From: Opitutus sp. GAS368
Lineage (GTDB): Bacteria > Verrucomicrobiota > Verrucomicrobiia > Opitutales > Opitutaceae
Length of the DNA: 64,000 nucleotides
Reading direction: 5' to 3'
NCBI RefSeq assembly: GCF_900104925.1
Contig: NZ_LT629735.1
Location: forward strand, 2,760,291 to 2,824,290
The position numbers and the translations under genes were made by a program. Positions 10,349 to 19,707 of the stretch are shown here, in pieces. The stretch's first letter is position 1, and each line of letters starts with the position of its first letter. The notes beneath the pieces are model-generated. The model worked only from the letters and a program-made list of their open reading frames with translations. It had not been told where the DNA came from and did no database searches.

Positions 10349-10929
10349 AAACCACCCCGGCTCCTGCATCCCCAGCGACAGCGAATTCATCGGTTGAACG
10401 GACAGGGCGGGGCCATGTGTTCTGGTTTTTCGGCCTGAGCGGCGCCGGCAAGACCACGCTGGCCACGGGCCTGGCGGAGGGGTTGCGCGCGGAGGGAAGA
10501 ACCGTTCTCCTGCTCGATGGCGACGAACTGCGGGCGGGTTTGTGCCACGACCTGGGATTTTCGGACGACGCCCGCGCCGAGAACATCCGGCGCGCGGCGG
10601 AACTGGCCAAGCTCGCGAAGGAGCAGGGTCAGGTGGTCCTGGCGGCATTCATCACGCCCCGGGAGAACCTGCGCCGGCTCGTCAGAAGCATTATCGGCGT
10701 AGACCGGCTCGATATGATCTGGGTCGATGCGCCATTGGAAGTCTGCCGCCGGCGCGATCCGAAGGGCCTTTACCAGCGATCTGCGGCAGGAATGGTTCCA
10801 TTCTTTACCGGTGTGGATTCGATTTTCGAGAAACCGGTCCGGCCGGAATTGCGCATGCAAACCGACCGGCATACGGTGGAGGAGCTGCAGCTTGAATTGA
10901 TGAAATTCTGTTGGAAGCGCTTTGGTTGA
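10345..10929 (+). CDS. cysC: Adenylyl-sulfate (APS) kinase
   Basis: This 194-residue P-loop kinase has Walker A FGLSGAGKTTLA (about residues 29-40) and the DGDELRAGLCHDLGFS motif. DARAENIRRAAELAKLA and the lid region DPKGLYQRSAAGMVPFFTG are also CysC signatures. It phosphorylates adenosine 5'-phosphosulfate to PAPS. Coupling to a sulfotransferase, and the absence of cysDN or reductive cysH genes nearby, suggest a dedicated role in sulfation rather than sulfate assimilation. Confidence 0.95.
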   Translation: MKTTPAPASPATANSSVERTGRGHVFWFFGLSGAGKTTLATGLAEGLRAEGRTVLLLDGDELRAGLCHDLGFSDDARAENIRRAAELAKLAKEQGQVVLAAFITPRENLRRLVRSIIGVDRLDMIWVDAPLEVCRRRDPKGLYQRSAAGMVPFFTGVDSIFEKPVRPELRMQTDRHTVEELQLELMKFCWKRFG

Positions 10930-11296
10930 CCAGAGGTGGGAGAAAGGGGAAGGGAGAATGAAGAAGGCAGAAGGAAATCTGAGACCTGAAACCTGAGGAC
11001 ATACGCCAGCAGCTAAGCGCAAAACGGTGAAGGCAAAGAAGGATGGCACCAAGGGCGCGGCTAAGAGCCCGGGCAAATCGTGTCCCGGCGCTTCGCCCTT
11101 GGCCTTTACCACTTGCCTCCTCCCACTTCGCCCTCCGTCTCCGAATCCCAAGCCATGGAGTTTGCGCAATTAGCGGGAAAATTTCCGACGTCGACGTGGC
11201 TAATAAGCGCCTGACGGGCGGGTTGGGTGGAAATTTTGTTTTACATTGGAGAAAGGGCTTCTTCTCCTACAGGGGATTTTGAACCGCACACACACC
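10930..11296. other. Intergenic region, low-complexity, no supported gene
   Basis: The first part is purine-rich and contains the short tandem phrase ACCTGAA-ACCTGA near 10985-10997. Short frames here show no family features. A promoter for the respiratory operon probably lies in the last 150 bases, but I cannot pick convincing hexamers. Confidence 0.4.
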
Positions 11297-11473
11297 GTGA
11301 GTTCGCCTTGTTCGCGTAAATCATTCTTGGCCAAACTGGGGGGCTTGGTCGCCGCCGCCGGTCTGGTTCCGGCGTTTTTGACGCGGTCCGCCATGGCCAT
11401 GGCCGCCAAACCCGCATCCGTGGCCCTGCGCCCCGAAATCCGCGCCGTGCCGCGCAAGGAAGGCAGCTGCTAA
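11297..11473 (+). CDS. Small twin-arginine-like leader protein upstream of ACIII
   Basis: 58 residues from GTG 11297; a longer frame runs back to 11246. It begins SSPCSRKSFLAKLGGLVAAAG, an S-R-K-x-F-L Tat-like motif (RK instead of RR) before a hydrophobic core and an AMA/AKP cleavage-like region. About 20 residues remain after cleavage, ending KEGSC. It lies 12 bases before actA and is probably co-transcribed. The function is unknown. It could be a tiny exported protein or a degenerate leader, and I cannot tell which. Confidence 0.55.
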   Translation: MSSPCSRKSFLAKLGGLVAAAGLVPAFLTRSAMAMAAKPASVALRPEIRAVPRKEGSC

Positions 11474-11485
11474 CCGGCTTCCGTC

Positions 11486-12139
11486 ATGTCGAAGATTTTT
11501 CCGAAATCCGCCAACGCCCTGCCGCTGCAGATCATCATTTTCTTGGGCGTCCTTGGCGGCGTCGCGGCGGCCGGCATCACCTATTACGCCACGCCGGCCT
11601 ACCTGCGCGTCGGCTACCAGCCGGTCCAGCCCGTCCCGTTTGAGCACAGCCTGCATGCAGGCCAGCTCGGCATCGACTGCCGCTACTGCCACGCGGCCGT
11701 CGAGAAATCGGCCACCTCGAGCCTCCCGGCCGCGCAGACCTGCATGAACTGCCACAGCATCATCAAGACCACGAGCCCGCTGCTCGAGGTCGTGCGGCAG
11801 AGTTATGCGACCGGCGAGCCCGTGCCGTGGGTCCGGATCCACCAGAACCCCGACTACGTCTATTTCAACCACTCGGTCCACGTGAACCGCGGCGTCAGCT
11901 GCGTCGAGTGCCACGGCAAGATCAACGAGATGCGGGTCGTCCACCAGGACAAGTCGCACAGCATGAGCTGGTGCCTCGACTGCCACCGCAATCCCGCCGG
12001 GCGCATCCGCAACCCGCAGGATGTCTTCAATCTCGATTCCCAAACGCTCGCCGCTCAGGGCAAACTGGCGGACGCCCAGAAGTTCGTCCACGACTGGAAG
12101 GTTAAACCGCCGACGAGCTGCTCCGGCTGCCACCGCTGA
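11486..12139 (+). CDS. actA: Alternative complex III subunit A, pentaheme cytochrome c
   Basis: This 217-residue protein has an N-terminal membrane anchor (about residues 12-35). It has five CxxCH heme sites: CRYCH (about 65), CMNCH (about 86), CVECH (about 138), CLDCH (about 163) and CSGCH (about 212). Five hemes and this size are standard for ActA, the periplasmic electron conduit of the quinol:acceptor oxidoreductase ACIII. It overlaps actB by one base (TGATG). Confidence 0.95.
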   Translation: MSKIFPKSANALPLQIIIFLGVLGGVAAAGITYYATPAYLRVGYQPVQPVPFEHSLHAGQLGIDCRYCHAAVEKSATSSLPAAQTCMNCHSIIKTTSPLLEVVRQSYATGEPVPWVRIHQNPDYVYFNHSVHVNRGVSCVECHGKINEMRVVHQDKSHSMSWCLDCHRNPAGRIRNPQDVFNLDSQTLAAQGKLADAQKFVHDWKVKPPTSCSGCHR

Positions 12140-15100
12140 TGAAACGCAAATTTGATCATTCCGCCCCCGCCGGCCCCGCCCCGACCGGCCCGAAATACTG
12201 GCGCAGCCTCGACGAGCTGGCCGAGACGCCCGGCTTCAAGGAGCACCTGGCCCGCGAATTCCCCGAGGGCGCGTCCTCCATCGAGGGGGTCGACCGCCGA
12301 CAGTTCATGAAGCTGATGGCGGCGTCGTTCGCGCTCGGCGGCCTCGGCCTCGCCGGCTGCCGCCGCCCCGAGGCGCACATCCTGCCCTACGGCAAGTCCG
12401 TCGAATACACCGTCCCGGGCCTCCCGCTTTATTTCGCCACCGCGATGCCGCTGCGCAAGTCGGCCCTCCCGCTGCTGGCCGAGACCCACCAGGGCCGCCC
12501 GACCAAGCTCGAGGGCAACCCGAGCTACCTGCCGCATGGCGGCGCCAGCTCGCTCCTCGCGCAGGCCTCGGTGCTCGACCTCTACGACCCGGAGCGCGCC
12601 ACGGCGCACACGAAGAAGGGCGACACGCTTTCCCCGACCCAGGTCAACGACCTGCTCGCCAGCATCAACAAGGCCTACGCCGGCAGCGGCGAGGGCCTGG
12701 CGTTCCTCGCCGACGAGTCCGCCTCGCCGACGCGCGCCCGCCTCGTGGCGAAGCTGAAGGCACAGTTCCCGAAGGCCATCTGGGCCGAATACGAGCCCGT
12801 GCAGGACGAGCCGCCGGTCGCCGCCGCGCAGGTCGCGTTCGGCAAGAGCGTCAAGCCGCTCTACCGCTTCGCCAAGGCCAGGCGCATCCTCTCGCTCGAC
12901 GCCGATTTTTTCCACGCCGAGTCCGGTTCGCTCTACTACGCCCGCGAGTTCGCCAAGGGCCGCCGCGTCACGAAGCCGACCGACCCGATGAACCGCCTCT
13001 ATGTGGCGGAGAGCAGCTTCTCCCTCACCGGCAGCATGGCGGACCACCGCCTGCGCCTCGCGAGCAACCACATCCTCGCCCTGGCCGCCGCCATCGGCGG
13101 CAAGGTGCTGGAGTCGAACATGCTCGAGCCGCTGACCAAGGGCCTCGAGGTCAACGCCGACTGGGTCGAGCAGTGCGCCAAGGATCTCATGGAGCATCGC
13201 GGCGAGTCGCTCGTCGTCGCCGGCGCCGACCAGCCGGTGGCGGTGCACGTCATCGCCTACGCGATGAACGCCAAGCTCGGCAACCTCGGCCAGACGATCG
13301 ATTTCGTGGAGATCGAGCCCGCCGCGGCCTCGACCATCTCGGCGCTCGCCACGGCCATCAAGGCCGGCTCGGTCAAGACCCTCTTCATCCTCAACGGCAA
13401 CCCGGCCTACAACGCGCCCGCCGACCTCGATTTTGGCGCGCTGCTGAAATCCGTGCCGGACGTCATCCGCTTCGGTTATTATAACGACGAGACCTCCGCG
13501 CTCGCCGGCACGCACCTCGCCGCGACGCACTACCTCGAGTCGTGGGGCGACGCCCGCACGGCCGACGGCACCATCGTGCCGGTGCAGCCGATGATCATGC
13601 CGCTCTTCAACGGCCTGATGGAGGTCGAGCTGCTCGCCCGCCTCGCCGGCGAAGCCAAGCCCGAGGCCTACGAGCAGGTCCACGCCACTCGCGGCGGCGA
13701 CCAGAAGGCCTTTGAGAAATTCCTGCACGACGGCCTGGTCGAGGGTTCGGCCTACCCGGTCGTTCCCGTCGCCTTCGACGTGCAGCGCTCCGGCGCCGCG
13801 TTCGCCAAGCTCCCCGCCTTTGCCGCCCTGTCGAAAGACAATCTCGAGGTCCGCTTCGTCACCGACCACAAGATGGACGACGGGCGCTTCGCCAACAACG
13901 GCTGGCTGCAGGAATGTCCGGATCCCATGACGAAGATCTCGTGGGACAACGCCATCCTCGTCAGCCCGCGCCTCGCCAGTGAGCTCGGCATCGTGCCGGC
14001 CGGCAGCCTCCTGCAGGTCGCGCGCAAGGAGGAAGCCGAGTTCTACCAGGGCAAGGAAAACGCCCGCATTTTCGAGCTCACCCTGAACGGCCGCACGATC
14101 CGGGGCCCGGTGCACATCCAGCCCGGCCTGTCGAACTACACGGTCGTCCTCCCGCTCGGCTACGGCCGCAAGGCTTCCGGCCACATCGGCACGAACACCG
14201 GCTTCAGCGCCTACGTGTTGCGCACCAGCGACGCCCTGGCCTTTGCCACCGGCGCCACGCTCCGCGACACCGGCGAGCGCATGCTGCTGGCCAACATGCA
14301 GGAACACTGGTCGATGGAGGGCCGCGACATCGTTCGCGAGGCCAACCTCGACGAGTTCAAGGAGAACCCCGCTTTCGTCGCCGGCATCGGTATGGAGGGG
14401 CACTCGCCCGCCATCTACGGCGACTACACGCCGGAGCAGTTCGCCAAGCTCCCGGCCGAGGAACGCCAGAGGCTCGCCATCGCCCGGGCCACCGAGACCC
14501 CGCGCGGCAATTCCCTCTACGAGACGCCCGACCTGACCGGCACCCACCAGTGGGGCATGTCGATCGATCTCAACACCTGCATCGGCTGCAACGCCTGCGT
14601 CGTGGCCTGCCAGGCGGAGAACAACATCCCGATCGTCGGCAAGGACCAGGTGCTGCGCGGCCGCGAGATGCACTGGATCCGCCTCGACCGCTACTACTCC
14701 GATGGCCACATCGACGCGGAGGCCTTCGGGGCCGAAGGCAACAAGCGGCTTCCCGAGGACCCCCAGGTCTCGATGCAGCCCATGACCTGCCAGCATTGCG
14801 AACTCGCGCCCTGCGAGACCGTGTGTCCGGTCAACGCCACCGTCCACGACGAGGAGGGCATCAACGTCATGGCCTACAACCGCTGCATCGGCACCCGCTA
14901 CTGCGCGAACAACTGTCCCTACAAGGTGCGCCGGTTCAATTTCTTCGACTACAACAAGCGCGCCACCGACGCCCTCTACATGGGCCCGCTCGGCCACCAG
15001 AGCGACATGCCGGAGCTGGTCAAGATGGTGAAGAATCCCGACGTGACCGTGCGCATGCGCGGCGTCATGGAAAAGTGCACCTATTGCGTCCAGCGCGTGC

Positions 15101-15486
15101 AGCAGGCCAAGATCGCCCAGAAGCGGAAGGCCGGCGCCAGCGGCGACATCGAGATCCCGGACGGCACGATCAAGACCGCCTGCCAGCAGGTGTGCCCGGT
15201 CGAGGCCATTGTCTTCGGCAACATCAAGGACGAGCACAGCGCCGTCTCGCGCGCCAAGCTGCAGGACCGGACCTACGCCGTCCTCGGTTATCTGAACATC
15301 CGCCCGCGCACGACCTATCTCGGCAAGCTCCGCAATCCGAACCCGCACATGCCCGATTACTCCGCGCTCCCGCTCAGCCGGGTCGAGTATAACACGAAGA
15401 ACGGCCACGGCGGCACCCACGGGGCCGTGCACGGCGAGGGCCACGAAGCTGAGAAGCACGAGGCCAAGAACGGAGGGCACGGCTAA
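12139..15486 (+). CDS. actB: Alternative complex III subunit B, molybdopterin-oxidoreductase-like / Fe-S fusion
   Basis: This 1115-residue protein has a Tat signal, [17 protein letters not shown], and a lipobox-like LAGC near residues 55-80. A large domain resembling molybdopterin oxidoreductases (about 85-790) follows. The C-terminal ferredoxin domain has Cys clusters at about 814-824 ([11 protein letters not shown]), 884-896 ([13 protein letters not shown]), 916-926 ([11 protein letters not shown]), 980 (CTYC) and 1015 (CQQVCPVEA). Fusion of the two parts is normal for ActB, whose first domain is known to lack molybdenum cofactor in this family. It passes electrons from quinol toward ActA/ActE. 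Confidence 0.95.
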   Translation: MKRKFDHSAPAGPAPTGPKYWRSLDELAETPGFKEHLAREFPEGASSIEGVDRRQFMKLMAASFALGGLGLAGCRRPEAHILPYGKSVEYTVPGLPLYFATAMPLRKSALPLLAETHQGRPTKLEGNPSYLPHGGASSLLAQASVLDLYDPERATAHTKKGDTLSPTQVNDLLASINKAYAGSGEGLAFLADESASPTRARLVAKLKAQFPKAIWAEYEPVQDEPPVAAAQVAFGKSVKPLYRFAKARRILSLDADFFHAESGSLYYAREFAKGRRVTKPTDPMNRLYVAESSFSLTGSMADHRLRLASNHILALAAAIGGKVLESNMLEPLTKGLEVNADWVEQCAKDLMEHRGESLVVAGADQPVAVHVIAYAMNAKLGNLGQTIDFVEIEPAAASTISALATAIKAGSVKTLFILNGNPAYNAPADLDFGALLKSVPDVIRFGYYNDETSALAGTHLAATHYLESWGDARTADGTIVPVQPMIMPLFNGLMEVELLARLAGEAKPEAYEQVHATRGGDQKAFEKFLHDGLVEGSAYPVVPVAFDVQRSGAAFAKLPAFAALSKDNLEVRFVTDHKMDDGRFANNGWLQECPDPMTKISWDNAILVSPRLASELGIVPAGSLLQVARKEEAEFYQGKENARIFELTLNGRTIRGPVHIQPGLSNYTVVLPLGYGRKASGHIGTNTGFSAYVLRTSDALAFATGATLRDTGERMLLANMQEHWSMEGRDIVREANLDEFKENPAFVAGIGMEGHSPAIYGDYTPEQFAKLPAEERQRLAIARATETPRGNSLYETPDLTGTHQWGMSIDLNTCIGCNACVVACQAENNIPIVGKDQVLRGREMHWIRLDRYYSDGHIDAEAFGAEGNKRLPEDPQVSMQPMTCQHCELAPCETVCPVNATVHDEEGINVMAYNRCIGTRYCANNCPYKVRRFNFFDYNKRATDALYMGPLGHQSDMPELVKMVKNPDVTVRMRGVMEKCTYCVQRVQQAKIAQKRKAGASGDIEIPDGTIKTACQQVCPVEAIVFGNIKDEHSAVSRAKLQDRTYAVLGYLNIRPRTTYLGKLRNPNPHMPDYSALPLSRVEYNTKNGHGGTHGAVHGEGHEAEKHEAKNGGHG

Positions 15487-16919
15487 TGGGCGCGCCCGCT
15501 TCCGATCAACCCGCCCCGGCGATCCTGGCCGAGGTCAAGCCCGCGCTCGTTCCGCGCCGCGAGCTGGTGGAGCACCACCGCGACTTCCACTGGATCACCG
15601 AGAAGATCTGCGGCATCGTCGAGGGCAAACCCCCCGTCTGGTGGTGGTGGTGCCTGGGCGTCGCCGCCTTCGTCGCCTCGTTCACCGTCGCCGGTCTGAC
15701 CTACCTGGTCGCCACCGGGGTCGGCGTCTGGGGTCACCGCACCCCGGTCAACTGGGCGTGGGACATCGTCAACTTCGTGTTCTGGATCGGCATCGGCCAC
15801 GCCGGCACGCTCATCTCGGCCATCCTCTGCCTGCTGCGCCAGAAGTGGCGCACGTCCATCAACCGCCCGGCCGAGGCCATGACGATCTTCGCGGTCGTCT
15901 GCGCCGCGATCTTCCCGGTCTTCCACGTCGGCCGCATCTGGTTCGCCGTGCTGCCAGGCTACCTGTTCCCGTTCCCGAACGCGAACGGCATCTGGCAGAA
16001 CTTCCGCTCGCCGCTGGAGTGGGACGTGTTCGCGGTCTCGACCTACGGCACCGTGTCCGTGCTCTTCTGGTATATCGGCCTCATCCCCGACCTCGGCACG
16101 ATGCGCGACCGCTTTACCCGCGCCGGCAACGTTTTCAAGGCGCGCATCTACGGCTTTTTCGCCATGGGCTGGCGCGGTTCCAACCGCGCGTGGAGCAACT
16201 ACGAGATGGCCTACCTCATCCTGGCCGGCATCGCGACCCCGCTGGTGCTCTCCGTGCACACCATCGTGTCGTTCGACTTCGCCGTCTCGCTGATTCCCGG
16301 CTGGCATACGACCATCTTCCCGCCGTATTTCGTCGCGGGCGCCATCTTCTCCGGCTTCGGCATGGTGCTCACGCTCATGCTGCCGCTGCGGGCCATCTAC
16401 CGCCTCGAGGACGTGATCACGCAGTATCACATCGACTGCATGTGCAAGATCACCCTGGCGACGGGCACCATGGTGGGCTACGCCTACTCGATGGAGTTCT
16501 TCATCGCGTGGTATGGCGCGAACCCGTATGAGGGCTTCGCGTTCGTCAACCGCGCGTTCGGCCACTACGCCTGGGCCTACTGGATCATGATCACCTGCAA
16601 CGTGGTCACCCCGCAGTTCTTCTGGTTCAAGTCCGTCCGCGAGAACACCACCCTGGTCTGGATCCTCTGCATCTTCGTCAACGTCGGCATGTGGTTCGAG
16701 CGCTTCGTGATCATCGTCACCTCGCTGGCCCGCGACTTCCTGCCGTCGAGCTGGGGCTACTATTCGCCGTCCATCGTCGAGATCTTCACGTTCTTCGGCA
16801 CCTTCGGCGTGTTCTCCTTCCTGTTCCTGCTGTTCATCCGCTTCGTGCCCATCATGCCGATGTCGGAAATCAAGATGGTCATCCCCGCGGCCGATCCCCA
16901 CGGATCGTCGAAACACTGA
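15486..16919 (+). CDS. actC: Alternative complex III subunit C, NrfD-type quinol-binding membrane protein
   Basis: This 477-residue protein has about ten membrane segments and NrfD/PsrC family character. [24 protein letters not shown] and the Trp/His-rich [26 protein letters not shown] loop are typical of ActC. The N-terminal cytoplasmic segment, [20 protein letters not shown], also matches. It is a likely quinol oxidation site and coupling subunit. Its start overlaps the actB stop (TAATG). Confidence 0.95.
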   Translation: MGAPASDQPAPAILAEVKPALVPRRELVEHHRDFHWITEKICGIVEGKPPVWWWWCLGVAAFVASFTVAGLTYLVATGVGVWGHRTPVNWAWDIVNFVFWIGIGHAGTLISAILCLLRQKWRTSINRPAEAMTIFAVVCAAIFPVFHVGRIWFAVLPGYLFPFPNANGIWQNFRSPLEWDVFAVSTYGTVSVLFWYIGLIPDLGTMRDRFTRAGNVFKARIYGFFAMGWRGSNRAWSNYEMAYLILAGIATPLVLSVHTIVSFDFAVSLIPGWHTTIFPPYFVAGAIFSGFGMVLTLMLPLRAIYRLEDVITQYHIDCMCKITLATGTMVGYAYSMEFFIAWYGANPYEGFAFVNRAFGHYAWAYWIMITCNVVTPQFFWFKSVRENTTLVWILCIFVNVGMWFERFVIIVTSLARDFLPSSWGYYSPSIVEIFTFFGTFGVFSFLFLLFIRFVPIMPMSEIKMVIPAADPHGSSKH

Positions 16920-16928
16920 GGCGCCGCC

Positions 16929-17459
16929 ATGAACAAGAACTACGGCATCATCGCCGCCTTCGACACCACGCCGGAGCTCTACCATGCCTGCGAGCAGGTG
17001 CGGGACGCCGGCTATTCGCAGTGGGACGCGCTCACGCCGTTCCCCATCCACGGCCTCGACGCCGCCATGGGCATGCCCCGCTCCAAGGTGCCGCGCTTCT
17101 CCCTCGCCGGCGGCATCACCGGCTTCTGCACCGGCATGTCGCTCATCTGGTGGACCGGCGCCTATGAATACCCGCTGATCGTCGGCGGCAAGCCCCTGTT
17201 CAGCCCGATGTTCGCCTTCCCGATCTCCTACGAACTCACCATCCTCTTCACCGCCTTCGCGACCATCTTCGGCATGTTCTTCCTGAACAAGCTGCCCATG
17301 CATTACCACCCGGTGATGAAGGCGCCGCAGTTCGTCCGCGCCATGGACGACCGCTTCTACATCGTGATCGAGGCGAACGACCCGAAATTCAACACCACGG
17401 CCACCCGTGACCTGCTCGTGAAGGCCGGCGGCAAGGACATCGCGGAGCTGGAATCATAA
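16929..17459 (+). CDS. actD: Alternative complex III subunit D (DUF3341)
   Basis: This 176-residue protein has a soluble N-terminal domain (YGIIAAFDTTPELYHACEQVRDAG) that contains LTPFPIHGLDAAMGM, the family's signature. Two membrane segments follow. DUF3341/ActD anchors the ACIII complex and contacts ActC. It lies 9 bases after actC and 1 base before actE. Confidence 0.93.
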   Translation: MNKNYGIIAAFDTTPELYHACEQVRDAGYSQWDALTPFPIHGLDAAMGMPRSKVPRFSLAGGITGFCTGMSLIWWTGAYEYPLIVGGKPLFSPMFAFPISYELTILFTAFATIFGMFFLNKLPMHYHPVMKAPQFVRAMDDRFYIVIEANDPKFNTTATRDLLVKAGGKDIAELES

Positions 17460-17460
17460 G

Positions 17461-18132
17461 ATGCGCTACGCCTACTACACTCTCGCCTTCGTGGTCGTCC
17501 TCCTGCTGTCCGTCATGGGCTTCCGGGGCATGCGCTCGACGGAGCCGCCGATCGAGGTTTTCCCCGACATGGACCACCAGGCCAAATACAAGCCGCAGGC
17601 CGAGTCCAAGTTCTTCGCCGACGGCCGCGCCGACCGCCCGATTCCCGCCGGCACCGTGCCCTTTGGCCGCGATGTCATCGAAAAACACGACAAGGACGGC
17701 AGGGTTCATTTTGACGACCCGGCCTTCCTTCGCGCCGACGATTTCCACTATGACGGCAAGCTGCCGGACGGCACCTTCGGTCGCGGTTTCCCCGCCGGGA
17801 TCGAGGTCACGCGCGACTTCGTCCTCCGCGGCCAGGGCCGCTTCATGATCTACTGCGCCCCCTGCCACGGCCAGCTCGGCGACGGCAACGGCATCACCAA
17901 GTCCTACGGCATGCTGACGACGCCCAGCTATCACGACGACCGCATCCGCAACATGCCCGAGGGCGAGATCTTCAACACCATCACCCACGGCAAGAACACG
18001 ATGATGTCCTACGCCGACAAGCTGGCGCCCGACGACCGCTGGGCCGTGGTCGCCTATGTGCGCGCCCTCCAGCGCGCCGCGCACGGCTCCATCAATGATG
18101 TCCCCCTCGAGCAACGCGGAGGGCTGAAATAA
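17461..18132 (+). CDS. actE: Alternative complex III subunit E, monoheme cytochrome c
   Basis: This 223-residue protein has an N-terminal hydrophobic segment and one heme site, CAPCHGQLGDGNG (about residue 139). A Met axial-ligand region (NTMMSYADKLAPDDRWAVVAYVRAL) follows. In ACIII this is the periplasmic monoheme subunit that hands electrons on, possibly to a terminal oxidase. It sits between actD and actF with 1-base gaps. Confidence 0.93.
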   Translation: MRYAYYTLAFVVVLLLSVMGFRGMRSTEPPIEVFPDMDHQAKYKPQAESKFFADGRADRPIPAGTVPFGRDVIEKHDKDGRVHFDDPAFLRADDFHYDGKLPDGTFGRGFPAGIEVTRDFVLRGQGRFMIYCAPCHGQLGDGNGITKSYGMLTTPSYHDDRIRNMPEGEIFNTITHGKNTMMSYADKLAPDDRWAVVAYVRALQRAAHGSINDVPLEQRGGLK

Positions 18133-18133
18133 C

Positions 18134-19390
18134 ATGAGCGCCCCCGCTTCCACCGCCTCCCTGGCGAACAAATTCCTCGGCGCCGGCCTCGCCGGCCTGG
18201 CCGTCACCGCGCTCGGCCTGTTCGTCTCCCCGGCCCAGCACGTGGCGCTGTCCTACCTCGTCGGCGTCGCCTACTGGGTCGCCATCTCGGTGGGCATGCT
18301 GCTCCTGATCCTGATCCATCACCTGACCGACGCCGGCTGGTCCACGGTCATCCGCCGCCAATACGAGCACGGCATCTCCGCCTTCAAGTGGCTCTTCGTC
18401 CTGTTTCTGCCGCTGCTCATCAGCGCGTGGGTGAAGCCCGGCCTCGTCTGGCCGTGGATGGACCTGGGCCACACGATCCACGGCGGTCACACCGTCGGCG
18501 CCGACCCGCTTTACCTGAAGAAGGCAGGCTTCCTGAACCTGAACATGTTCACGGGCATGACGCTCGGCTTCTTCGCCGTCTGGACCGGGCTCGCCTGGCT
18601 CCTGCGCAAGGCCTCGTTCAGCCAGGACCAGGACGGCGACGCCAAGTGGACCTTCATGAACCGGCGCACCGCGGCCGGCGGCATCGTGCTGACCGCGCTC
18701 TCGCTGACCTTCGCCGCCATCTACTGGATGAAGAGCCTCGAGTATCACTGGTTCTCGACGATGTATGGCGTGTGGTTCTTCGCCAACTGCGTGCGCGGCG
18801 GCCTGGCCTTCGCCGTGTTCATCACCTGCTGGCTCTACGCCCGCGGCGACTACAAGGGCATCTTCAACACCGGCCACTTCCACGCGCTCGTCGCGCTGGC
18901 CTTCGCCTTCGTGGTGTTCTGGGGCTACGTCACCTTCTCCCAATACTTCCTGATCTGGAACGCCAACGTCCCCGAGGAGACCTTCTGGTATAACATCCGC
19001 GAGTCCGGCGACTGGTGGTATGTCGGCATGCTGATCCTGTTCGGCCACTTCTTCGTGCCGTTCCTGGCGTGGCTGTATTATCCCTTCAAGTCCAACCGCA
19101 AGCCGGCGGCCATCATCAGCGGCTGGGTCGCTTTCATCATTCTGGTGGACCTCTGCTACAACGTGCTGCCCGCCCTGAAGGATGCGCACGACGAGCCGCT
19201 GCCGTTCCTCTCGATCAACCTGCTGTGGGTGCTGACCTCCGTCATCGGCGTCGGCGGCGTCTGCGTCTGGTCCTACCTGCGGAGCCTGCCCACGGCGAAG
19301 CTCATCCCGATCCGCGACCCGCGCATCGTCGAGTCCCTCACGCATCACGACGCCACCGCCCCGGAGCCGGGCGCCGCCTCGGCCCACTAA
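18134..19390 (+). CDS. actF: Alternative complex III subunit F, NrfD-like membrane protein
   Basis: This 418-residue polytopic protein has about ten membrane segments and is related to ActC/NrfD. Features include the early HHLTDAGWSTVIRRQYE and the HWFSTMYGVWFFAN stretch typical of ActF. It forms the second membrane module of ACIII, opposite ActC. It is followed after 3 bases by a small membrane protein. Confidence 0.92.
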   Translation: MSAPASTASLANKFLGAGLAGLAVTALGLFVSPAQHVALSYLVGVAYWVAISVGMLLLILIHHLTDAGWSTVIRRQYEHGISAFKWLFVLFLPLLISAWVKPGLVWPWMDLGHTIHGGHTVGADPLYLKKAGFLNLNMFTGMTLGFFAVWTGLAWLLRKASFSQDQDGDAKWTFMNRRTAAGGIVLTALSLTFAAIYWMKSLEYHWFSTMYGVWFFANCVRGGLAFAVFITCWLYARGDYKGIFNTGHFHALVALAFAFVVFWGYVTFSQYFLIWNANVPEETFWYNIRESGDWWYVGMLILFGHFFVPFLAWLYYPFKSNRKPAAIISGWVAFIILVDLCYNVLPALKDAHDEPLPFLSINLLWVLTSVIGVGGVCVWSYLRSLPTAKLIPIRDPRIVESLTHHDATAPEPGAASAH

Positions 19391-19393
19391 GCC

Positions 19394-19699
19394 ATGAGCG
19401 ATTCCTCCAATTTCTCCTTCCCGCACCGCACGCCGGTGTTCACCACGGTCATCGTGCTGCTCTGCTTCGCCCTGTTCGGCTGGCTGGCGCGCAAGGTCTA
19501 CGCCCCGCACGCCTACGCCGTGGACAAGGTCGAGGGCGTCAAGACCCCGGCCGAGCGCAAGAAGCTGCTCACCGACAAGCTGGAGGCGGAGCACACCGCC
19601 GCCACGGGCTACGCCTGGATCGACCAGAAGGCTGGCACCGTCCGCCTGCCCATCGAGCGCGCCATCGAACTCACCGTCCGTGACCACGCCCAGAAGTAA
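19394..19699 (+). CDS. Small single-span membrane protein of the respiratory operon
   Basis: This 101-residue protein has one membrane helix (about residues 14-30) and a soluble tail. The tail ends with GYAWIDQKAGTVRLPIERAIEL, a YxWxDxxxGxxRxPIxxAM-like motif that I associate with short proteins in cytochrome-oxidase operons. It sits between actF and the CcoN-like gene and may be an assembly or linker subunit. The function is inferred from position only. Confidence 0.7.
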   Translation: MSDSSNFSFPHRTPVFTTVIVLLCFALFGWLARKVYAPHAYAVDKVEGVKTPAERKKLLTDKLEAEHTAATGYAWIDQKAGTVRLPIERAIELTVRDHAQK

Positions 19700-19707
19700 G
19701 CCTTGTG

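Noticed and set aside
11297-11473. High-potential iron-sulfur protein upstream of actA
   Set aside because: The leader resembles such proteins, but the short mature part has only one Cys, so no cluster can be bound.
12055-15480. 1141-codon open frame on the minus strand opposite actB
   Set aside because: It mirrors actB almost exactly and has the Val/Ala/Asp/Gly/Arg-heavy composition typical of the antisense frame of GC-rich genes. No domain is visible, while actB on the plus strand has clear Fe-S motifs.
12139-15486. actB as a true molybdenum enzyme
   Set aside because: The molybdopterin-like part lies in an ACIII operon with ActC, ActD and ActF. In this family it is known to lack the cofactor, and the Tat-ferredoxin layout is that of ActB.
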